Shown: positions 58,405-64,000 of the stretch, in pieces | Layout of the letters: every line of letters starts with the position of its first letter | How positions within the stretch are numbered: position 1 is the first letter of the stretch | Source of the DNA: JAUWOY01 sp034431315 | GTDB lineage: Bacteria > Chloroflexota > Anaerolineae > VGOG01 | Direction of reading: 5' to 3' | Length of the DNA: 64,000 bases | Assembly (NCBI GenBank): GCA_034431315.1 | Contig: DAOUDK010000023.1 | Coordinates: 1 to 64,000, forward strand | Notes under the pieces: generated by a model | What the model saw: only the letters and a program-made list of their open reading frames with translations | Database searches by the model: none | Told to the model about the DNA's origin: nothing | Program-made: the position numbers and the translations under genes

Positions 58405-59205
58405 TCAGTCCGATTCGGTTTTCAGGAAACGGACGATACCGTTGGCGATGCCTTGGGCCACTTTGTCTTGTTGGTTCAGGAGGATATTCCGGTCGGCGGC
58501 CATAAAGCCGGCCTCGATGATCGCCGCCGGGGTCTGAGGGTCTATTTCGTAGAAGGCATGGTACTCACGCATGTCATAGGTTATGCTGTGCTCGTGGAAC
58601 GGTAGACCTGTGGCTGTTTGATACTCCTCTCGCAGGCATTTCACCAGGTGGTCCTCCTCCTCAGGCAGAGCGCTTTTGAGCACCCTGGCTATTTTAAACC
58701 CGCTGGCCCTGGGTACGTCGCAAGAGTCTGCGTGGATGGAGACCAGGGCATCGGCCAGATAGCCATCTAACGTCGCATCGAACTCTTCCAGGATATCTAC
58801 CTCACAGCCTTGATTTTCCAGTATGGCCTTCACCAACTGGGCGATAGCCAGATTGATCTCCACTTCCGTCAGGCCATCGGGACAGACAGCCCCCGAATCG
58901 TATCCCCAGTGCCCGGCGACCAGGCCGACCTTTTTGGGAGGCCTGGTGGGAGTCGGCGAGGGAGGGACCCTGGTGGCAGTGGGAGTTACCGTCGGGGTGA
59001 GTGTGGCAGCGACAGGTGTAGACCTGGCGGACCTGCTCTCAGGCGCCCACAATGCTTGCAGGATCAGATAGGCGATGGCCAAAGCGATGGCAACCATCAC
59101 CGCTACCAGTATCCTTTGGGCTACTTCCAGTGCTCCCCTTCTCACCAATTCCCTGAGTCCTCCCCGAGACGCGCGCCTTCCAGGCAACGGGCTTTGTTCA
59201 ATCAT
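58405..59205 (-). CDS. Membrane-anchored N-acetylmuramoyl-L-alanine amidase (Amidase_3)
   Basis: About 266 aa. One N-terminal membrane helix (VAVMVAIALAIAYLILQALW), a Thr/Pro-rich linker (TPTVTPTATRVPPSPTPTR), then Amidase_3: LVAGHWGYDSGAV (zinc His), GLTEVEINLAIAQ (Glu), VSIHADSC (His) and AAIIEAGFMAA (catalytic Glu). It cleaves the peptide from muramic acid outside the membrane. Start is uncertain: ATG 59205 shown; TTGACT-17-TATGAT across 59204-59229 looks like its own promoter, which would favour a GTG at 59145. Confidence 0.8.
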   Translation of the reverse strand: MIEQSPLPGRRASRGGLRELVRRGALEVAQRILVAVMVAIALAIAYLILQALWAPESRSARSTPVAATLTPTVTPTATRVPPSPTPTRPPKKVGLVAGHWGYDSGAVCPDGLTEVEINLAIAQLVKAILENQGCEVDILEEFDATLDGYLADALVSIHADSCDVPRASGFKIARVLKSALPEEEDHLVKCLREEYQTATGLPFHEHSITYDMREYHAFYEIDPQTPAAIIEAGFMAADRNILLNQQDKVAQGIANGIVRFLKTESD

Positions 59206-59286
59206 ACCTCTGATTTCCAATTTAGTCAACTTCGCTGGCGGCGGTTTTTAATCCCTGCCCTGTGTTGGCTCAAGAAGGTGAGAAGC

Positions 59287-60333
59287 ATGACCCGTGAAGA
59301 AATTCGCCTTACAGCGATGACCAGCGCGGCCGGTTGAGCGGCCAAGATGGGCCCTGAGGCCCTGGCGCAGGTGCTGCGCCCGCTGCAAAATATGTTCCGC
59401 GCCGAAGACTACCCGGAGTTGCTGGTGGGATTGGAGGTCAGCGACGACGCCGCCGTGTACAAAATCAACGACGAGGTGGCGGTCATCCAGACGCTCGACT
59501 TCTTCCCGCCTGTGGTTGACGATCCCTACGACTACGGGGCCATCGCCGCCGCCAACGCCATGAGCGACGTCTACGCCATGGGCGGCGAGGTGGTGCTGGC
59601 GCTCAACATCTGCGGCTTTCCTCCCGATTTACCACCTGATGTCGTCACTGAGATTCTGCGCGGCGGGGCGGAGAAGGTGGCCGAGGCAGGGGGCGTCATC
59701 GCTGGCGGCCACACCCTGGACGACAAGGAGCCCAAGTACGGCCTGGCGGTGATGGGTTTCGTCCACCCTGACCGTGTGGCCACCAAGGCAGGGGCCAGGC
59801 CCGGCGATGTCCTCATCCTGACCAAACCCCTGGGTGTGGGGATCATCACCACCGCTCTCAAGGGGCAGGTAGCCGAGCCAGGCCACGTGGAGGCGGCGGT
59901 GGAGAGCATGAAGAAGCTCAACCGCCACGCCGCCCGGCTGATGCAAAGCGTGGGGGTGAACGCCTGCACCGACATCACCGGCTTCGCCCTGCTGGGTCAC
60001 GCTCAGGAGATGGCCGAAAAGAGCGGGGTGGGGATACGATTCTATCTGGAGAAACTCCCCTTCGTGGAAGGGGCAAGGGAGTATGCCGAAGACTGGCTTT
60101 TCCCTGGCGGCGCTTGCCGAAATCAGGAGCACTATGCGCCCCAAGTACGCTTTGCCCCGGACATTCCAGAAGAGATGCAGATGCTCCTCTACACCCCCGA
60201 AACGTCAGGTGGACTCCTCATCGCTGTCCCATCGGAGAAGCTGGAAGAGCTGCTCGCTCTCTTTAGCACCGAGGGCCAGGAGCATTGGACGATAGGCGAA
60301 GTGGTGGAGGGGGAGGGGATCGAGGTGGTTTGA
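59287..60333 (+). CDS. selD: Selenide, water dikinase; selenocysteine-containing
   Basis: 348 aa if TGA at 59335-59337 is read as selenocysteine. SelD makes selenophosphate from selenide and ATP. Codons from ATG 59287 read MTREEIRLTAMTSAAG, then TGA, then AAKMGPEALAQVL: the TGA is codon 17 and Lys is codon 20, matching the essential Cys17 and Lys20 of E. coli SelD. AAGGTGAG precedes ATG 59287. The remaining frame is intact (DDAAVYKINDE, TLDFFPPVVDDPYDYG, AANAMSDVYAMGG, GGHTLDDKEPKYGLAV). Starting at the ATG after the TGA (59347) would remove the active site and has no ribosome-binding site. A SECIS-like hairpin follows the TGA. Confidence 0.9.
59338..59380 (+). promoter_or_regulatory. Bacterial SECIS-like hairpin in selD
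   Basis: GGCGCAG (59364-59370), loop GTG, CTGCGCC (59374-59380). The loop is 33 nt after the TGA, within the range used by bacterial SECIS elements, and GCAGGTGCTGC resembles the E. coli fdhF apical GCAGGTCTGC. SelB would bind it to insert selenocysteine. Confidence 0.7.
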
Positions 60334-60352
60334 GAAAGGCGGCCCGTGACCT

Positions 60353-60381
60353 TTGACCTTTTGGTTGAAAGATGCTATACT
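60353..60381 (+). promoter_or_regulatory. Promoter of the two-component pair
   Basis: TTGACC (60353-60358), 17 bp, TATACT (60376-60381), about 38 bp before the first possible start. Confidence 0.75.
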
Positions 60382-60418
60382 CATCAGCAGTATCCTAACC
60401 CCCTTTTTCGAAGTGTAG

Positions 60419-61654
60419 GTGCTCAAGTTGACTGGAAGAAGGCCAGGCAATGATTCGGACAAGGCCATGCCGAGCCACCCTTCGGCAGGCTCTCCTCCCG
60501 ACTACGAGAAGCTCCTCATGGCGGCGGCCTATATCACCATCGGGGCGATCTATCTCATCACCCTCGTCTTTGGCTGGGGCTCTCTCCCCATGCCCTCGCT
60601 TATCTTGCTCACCGGCCTGATGGCGGCCTTCACCTTGGGTCAACGCTTCATACCCGAGCTGGATGCCCCATTGCTCCACCGGCTTCTCTATCTTGGCATC
60701 CAGGGAGCCCTCATCTTCGCCATCGTCCTGGTGGGCAGGGGGGAGGCATTCTTGCCCCTCCTCTATTTCATTCTCGTGCCCCAGGCCTACCTACTGCTAT
60801 CCTTTCGTAGCGCTTCGATCGTAACCTTCTTCTTCATCCTCGCCGTCGAGCTGGACTACCTCATCATCGCCGGACCTAGGGGGGCCTTGACCGGCCTGCT
60901 TCCCTACTTCGGCGGCTTCGTTTTCTTCGCCGCCGTCAGCCTGATGGCCGCCCGCCAGCGGGAGGAGAAGGAACAGGCAGAGGGGCTGCTGGCTGAACTG
61001 GAGGAGGCCCACCACAGGTTGCGGGAATACGCCCAGCGGGTGGAGGAGCTGGCCGTGGCCGAGGAGCGCAACCGCCTGGCTCGGGAGATTCACGACAGCC
61101 TGGGCCACTACCTGACGGTGGCCAGCGTGCAACTGGAGGCCGCCAGGGGGCTGCTAACGATAGATCCGACGCGAGCCCACGCCCAAATCGAGAAGGCCCA
61201 GCAGTCGGTCAAGGAGGCCCTGAGGGAGGTGCGCCGCTCGGTGCGGGGCTTGCGCCCTGGCGAGCTGGAGCGCGAACCGCTGGCCCAATCGCTTCGGGCC
61301 CTGATCGAGGAGTTCGAGGCCACCACCGCCCTGCCGGTGGAGTTCAAGGTCGAGGGAGAGGAGCAGCGCCTGTCCCCTGCCGCCGAGCTGACCCTCTACC
61401 GGGCCGCTCAGGAGGCCCTCACCAATGTCCAGAAGCACGCCCACGCCAGCCGGGTGGAGCTGGCACTGCGCTTCGCCCCGCATGAGGTGACCCTGACCGT
61501 GGCTGACAACGGAGTGGGGTCCGGGGAGGCCGGCGAGGGCTTCGGCCTGACGGGCCTGCGTGAGCGGGCGGCACTGCTCGGAGGCTCACTGATGGCGGGA
61601 AACCGGGCCGAGGGTGGATTTGAGTTAAGAGTCTCACTTCCCCACAGGGAGTAG
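60419..61654 (+). CDS. NarL/DegS-type sensor histidine kinase
   Basis: 411 aa. Five or so membrane segments (about 33-180) with almost no outside loop, so it probably senses the membrane itself. A coiled linker leads to HisKA_3 with the phospho-His in RLAREIHDSLGHYL (~residue 224), and HATPase_c with TVADNGVGSGEAGEGFGLTGLRERA (in part). GTG 60419 is shown; ATG 60467 is possible. It is followed 14 bp later by its response regulator. Confidence 0.88.
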   Translation: MLKLTGRRPGNDSDKAMPSHPSAGSPPDYEKLLMAAAYITIGAIYLITLVFGWGSLPMPSLILLTGLMAAFTLGQRFIPELDAPLLHRLLYLGIQGALIFAIVLVGRGEAFLPLLYFILVPQAYLLLSFRSASIVTFFFILAVELDYLIIAGPRGALTGLLPYFGGFVFFAAVSLMAARQREEKEQAEGLLAELEEAHHRLREYAQRVEELAVAEERNRLAREIHDSLGHYLTVASVQLEAARGLLTIDPTRAHAQIEKAQQSVKEALREVRRSVRGLRPGELEREPLAQSLRALIEEFEATTALPVEFKVEGEEQRLSPAAELTLYRAAQEALTNVQKHAHASRVELALRFAPHEVTLTVADNGVGSGEAGEGFGLTGLRERAALLGGSLMAGNRAEGGFELRVSLPHRE

Positions 61655-61668
61655 AGAGGGACTAAGAG

Positions 61669-62325
61669 ATGGCTCTGGACGAGATTCGGGTGCTCATCGC
61701 TGACGACCAGACGTTGATGCGAGAGGGGCTGCAGACCCTGCTGGAACTTTCGCCCGGCATCCGGGTGGTGGGCCAGGCCGGCGATGGGGAGGAGGCGGTG
61801 GCTCTGGCTCGGGAGCTGCGGCCCGACGTGGTGCTGATGGACGTGCGCATGCCCGTCATGGATGGGGTGGAGGCCACGCGGCGCATTCGCAGGGAGCTAT
61901 CTGACACGCAGATCGTCATCCTCAGCACCTTTGACGACGACGAATACATCTTCGAGGGGCTGGCCGCCGGGGCGATGGGATACCTCCTGAAGGACGTGTC
62001 CTCCAAAGAGCTGGCCGAGGCCATCCGCAGGGTGCATCAGGGCCAGGCCCTCCTGCCTCCAAGCATTGCCAGCAAGGTGGTGACCGAGTTCTCCCGCCTG
62101 GCCGCGCGGCGGGAGCCGGTAGCGCTTCTCTACGAGGAACTGACCCCCCGGGAGCTGGAAGTGTTGTGGCTGCTGGCCGTCCGGGCCACTAACCGTCAGA
62201 TCGCCGAAGCGCTGTGCATCACCGAGGGGACGGTCAAGAACCACGTGTCCAACATCCTGGGCAAGCTGGGCGTGCCGAATCGCACCCAGGCCGTGCGCCG
62301 AGCTCAGGAGCTGGGCTTGCTGTAA
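61669..62325 (+). CDS. NarL/LuxR-family response regulator
   Basis: 218 aa. Receiver domain (LIADDQTLMREGLQTLLE; phospho-Asp in VVLMDVRMPVMDG; Thr/Lys switch in ILSTFDDD and LLKDVSS) and LuxR-type HTH (ELTPRELEVLWLLAVRATNRQIAEALCI in part, TVKNHVSNILGKLGV). It pairs with the kinase just upstream. The ABC-2 exporter beyond the terminator is the obvious candidate target, as in many antibiotic-responsive systems. Confidence 0.92.
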   Translation: MALDEIRVLIADDQTLMREGLQTLLELSPGIRVVGQAGDGEEAVALARELRPDVVLMDVRMPVMDGVEATRRIRRELSDTQIVILSTFDDDEYIFEGLAAGAMGYLLKDVSSKELAEAIRRVHQGQALLPPSIASKVVTEFSRLAARREPVALLYEELTPRELEVLWLLAVRATNRQIAEALCITEGTVKNHVSNILGKLGVPNRTQAVRRAQELGLL

Positions 62326-62374
62326 GTCCAGGTCATATAACTTTCGCCCCTCGGGGCACATGACTTTGCCCGAA

Positions 62375-62401
62375 AGAGCGCTGATGAAGCGCTCTTTTTT
62401 A
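62375..62401 (+). terminator. Terminator after the response regulator
   Basis: AGAGCGCT (62375-62382) pairs with AGCGCTCT (62388-62395), followed by six Ts. Confidence 0.85.
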
Positions 62402-62484
62402 TGTCCCGATTTATGCCCCGATGGCACATCACAAGCGAGCCATTTTGTGGTATGCTATGTTCAAAAAAGTGAGGAGGTAGAAAG

Positions 62485-63426
62485 ATGACCAAAAACATCG
62501 TGGAGGCCAGAGATCTAGTCAAGCAGTACGGCGAGCTGGTGGCCGTCAAAGGGATTGACTTCAACATCCGCCAGGGGGAGATATTCGGCTTCCTGGGCCC
62601 CAACGGGGCGGGGAAGACGACCACCATCTCCATGCTCTCCTGTCTCCTGGAGCCGACTTCGGGCTCCGTGGCCATTGACGGGCTGGACGTGGTGCGCGAT
62701 GCGGCCCAGGTCAAGCGCATCATCGGCCTCGTCCCCCAGGAGATCGCCCTCTACCCCACGCTCTCAGGCCGGGACAACCTCAACTTCTTCGGGCGCATCT
62801 ACAGGCTGAGCGGAAAGCGCCTGCGGGAGCGGGTGGACGCCGCCCTGGAGATAGTGGGGCTCAGCGAGCGGGCGAAAGATGCGGTGCAGACCTACTCCGG
62901 GGGGATGAAGCGCCGCCTCAACCTGGCCGCTGGGCTGCTGCACGAGCCCAGGGTGCTCTTCCTGGACGAGCCGACCGTGGGCATGGATCCCCAATCCCGC
63001 AACCACATCTTCGAGAACGTGGAGCGGCTGAATCGGGAGGGGATGACCATCCTCTACACCACCCACTACATGGAGGAGGCGGAGAGGTTATGCCATCGGG
63101 TGGCCATCATTGACGAGGGACGGATCATCGCCCTGGATACGCCACAAAACCTTATCAAGGTGCTGGGCGGCGGGGTGATCCACGTCGGCGTGCGAGCTGG
63201 GCTATCAGAGGAGATGCTGGGGAGAATTCGGCAACTCCCCACCGTCAAAGAGGTCGCCTCCCTCGACGGCAAGCTGAAGGTGAAGACGGTGGACGCTCAG
63301 CGGGCTCTGGTGAAGGTCATCGCCATCTTCAACCAGGCCGATGCAGCCATCACCTCGCTGGAGATACTGGAGCCGAACCTGCAGAGCGTTTTCCTACACC
63401 TGACGGGAAAACGCCTGCGGGACTAA
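62485..63426 (+). CDS. ABC-2 exporter ATP-binding protein
   Basis: 313 aa, DrrA/CcmA-like. Walker A GPNGAGKTTT, Q-loop LVPQEIALYP, signature YSGGMKRRLNLAAGLLHEP, Walker B VLFLDEPTVGMDP and the H-loop TTHYMEEAERL are all intact. The C-terminal ~90 residues form the extra domain common in drug or lipid exporters. GAGGAGG precedes the ATG. The permease follows after a repeat-filled 109-bp gap. Confidence 0.92.
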   Translation: MTKNIVEARDLVKQYGELVAVKGIDFNIRQGEIFGFLGPNGAGKTTTISMLSCLLEPTSGSVAIDGLDVVRDAAQVKRIIGLVPQEIALYPTLSGRDNLNFFGRIYRLSGKRLRERVDAALEIVGLSERAKDAVQTYSGGMKRRLNLAAGLLHEPRVLFLDEPTVGMDPQSRNHIFENVERLNREGMTILYTTHYMEEAERLCHRVAIIDEGRIIALDTPQNLIKVLGGGVIHVGVRAGLSEEMLGRIRQLPTVKEVASLDGKLKVKTVDAQRALVKVIAIFNQADAAITSLEILEPNLQSVFLHLTGKRLRD

Positions 63427-63430
63427 GAGC

Positions 63431-63510
63431 TTATCCGAAAAGTCAGCAGAGGCGGCTCCCACGCCGCTGGAAACCGGGCATGAGAGCCCGGCCCGCTATT
63501 TCTCGGATAA
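63431..63510. repeat. TTATCCGA inverted repeat between ABC genes
   Basis: Outer TTATCCGA (63431-63438) / TCGGATAA (63503-63510), with inner stems GGCGGC-type and CCGGGC/GCCCGG. Confidence 0.7.
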
Positions 63511-63535
63511 ATACTAAACGAAAGGAGTAAGTGCA

Positions 63536-64000
63536 ATGCAAATCCTAACCATCACCTGGAAAGACCTGAAAATCCTCTTTAAGGACATCGGTGGCCTGGC
63601 CGCCCTCTTCTTGATGCCCCTGGCCTTCATCGTGGTGATGAGCACGGCCCTCGGTGGGGCCTTCGGGGGCGGGGGCGATAACCCCATCGAGATTCTGGTG
63701 GTCAATCAGGACGAGGGAACCATCGCCGCCGACATCGTCAAAGGGTTGGACGAGATGGGTGCCTTCGCCGTCGAGGAGGAGTGGGAGGGCGAACCACTCA
63801 CTCAGGAGGGGGCCGAGCAGCTCATCATTGATGAAAAGCACAACGTCGCCGTCGTCTTCCCGCCCGATTTCTCAGAGAAGCTGACGGCGAGAGCCTTCGG
63901 AGGCGAGGCAACCCAAACCGAGGCGTTGCTCATCGTGGACCCGGCCGTCTCGGAGCAGTGGCTGGGACCGATCAGGGGAACCCTGCAAGGGCTTCTGGAG
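63536..64000 (+). CDS. ABC-2 type permease, cut by the window end
   Basis: 155 codons are visible and the frame is open at the right edge. The first membrane helix (GGLAALFLMPLAFIVVMSTAL) and the long outside domain (IEILVVNQDEGTIAADIVKGL, LIIDEKHNVAVVFPPDFSEKL) match ABC2_membrane_3 permeases. AAAGGAG lies before ATG 63536. It partners the ATP-binding protein upstream. Confidence 0.88.
   Translation, partial: MQILTITWKDLKILFKDIGGLAALFLMPLAFIVVMSTALGGAFGGGGDNPIEILVVNQDEGTIAADIVKGLDEMGAFAVEEEWEGEPLTQEGAEQLIIDEKHNVAVVFPPDFSEKLTARAFGGEATQTEALLIVDPAVSEQWLGPIRGTLQGLLE

Noticed and set aside
59347..60333. selD starting at ATG 59347 as a normal gene
   Set aside because: No ribosome-binding site there, and the catalytic residue and conserved N-terminus lie upstream across the TGA codon.
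1..64000. tRNA, rRNA, riboswitch
   Set aside because: No cloverleaf, rRNA stretch or familiar riboswitch core was recognised by eye; a covariance search would be needed to exclude small RNAs.

Overview
The window looks like a chromosomal piece of an uncultured Chloroflexota bacterium, most likely Anaerolineae-like. This is inferred from gene content and style, not from a marker search. Supporting signs are a GC-rich genome, no lipopolysaccharide or outer-membrane genes, large GT39-type glycosyltransferases with C-terminal beta domains, a Thr-Pro-rich LysM/M23 peptidase, a bactofilin, a standard rpsB-tsf-pyrH-frr-uppS-cdsA block, and very many short intergenic repeats. Promoters are canonical: several match TTGACN-17 bp-TATAAT or TATACT almost perfectly.

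Layout. 1-3.7 kb: truncated uvrA, two related alpha/alpha-toroid proteins (one fused to a DinB-like domain) and a DUF3795 protein behind a promoter carrying two GAAC-N4-GTTC palindromes. 4-7.3 kb: an MFS transporter and a DarG/DarT-like DNA ADP-ribosylation toxin-antitoxin pair in antitoxin-first order. 7.3-16.2 kb: housekeeping and metabolism (PncC, FlK-like thioesterase, GT39, M20 peptidase, asparaginase family, RdgB, bactofilin, GT2). 16.2-22.5 kb: a permuted NlpC/P60-like protein, a giant GT39 protein whose frame has absorbed mobile repeats, and a lactate permease. 22.6-29.2 kb: a beta-class DNA methyltransferase, a class III aminotransferase, secreted subtilase, a degenerate metallo-beta-lactamase-fold protein and a trypsin-like protease pair. 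29.2-31.3 kb: a divergent ArsR-DUF2087 regulator and an ATPase fused to an OmpR-type DNA-binding domain.

31.5-37.9 kb is a one-directional cluster: PspA, two small proteins, two membrane-anchored solute-binding-like proteins (the second fused to a VWA domain), a membrane coiled-coil protein and a lipoprotein of the branched-chain amino-acid binding family, with no ABC permease or ATPase. It is the best candidate here for an undescribed envelope-associated system. 38-51 kb: a small overlapping gene pair, thioredoxin reductase, redox and hydrolase genes, glycosidase-like proteins (one with a dockerin), adenine deaminase, a peptidoglycan amidase and an M23 peptidase. 51.4-57.9 kb: rho and the rpsB-cdsA block. 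58-64 kb: Trm112, an Amidase_3 protein, selenide water dikinase that is itself a selenoprotein (in-frame TGA at codon 17), a NarL-type two-component pair and an ABC-2 exporter cut by the window end.

The most striking structural theme is repeat invasion. Seven-bp tandem repeats sit at gene boundaries and contribute start regions, stop codons and internal codons. An inverted-repeat element is inserted in frame inside a glycosyltransferase gene and a second copy lies just upstream inside another palindromic repeat. No rRNA, tRNA, CRISPR array, transposase or phage structural gene was recognised.
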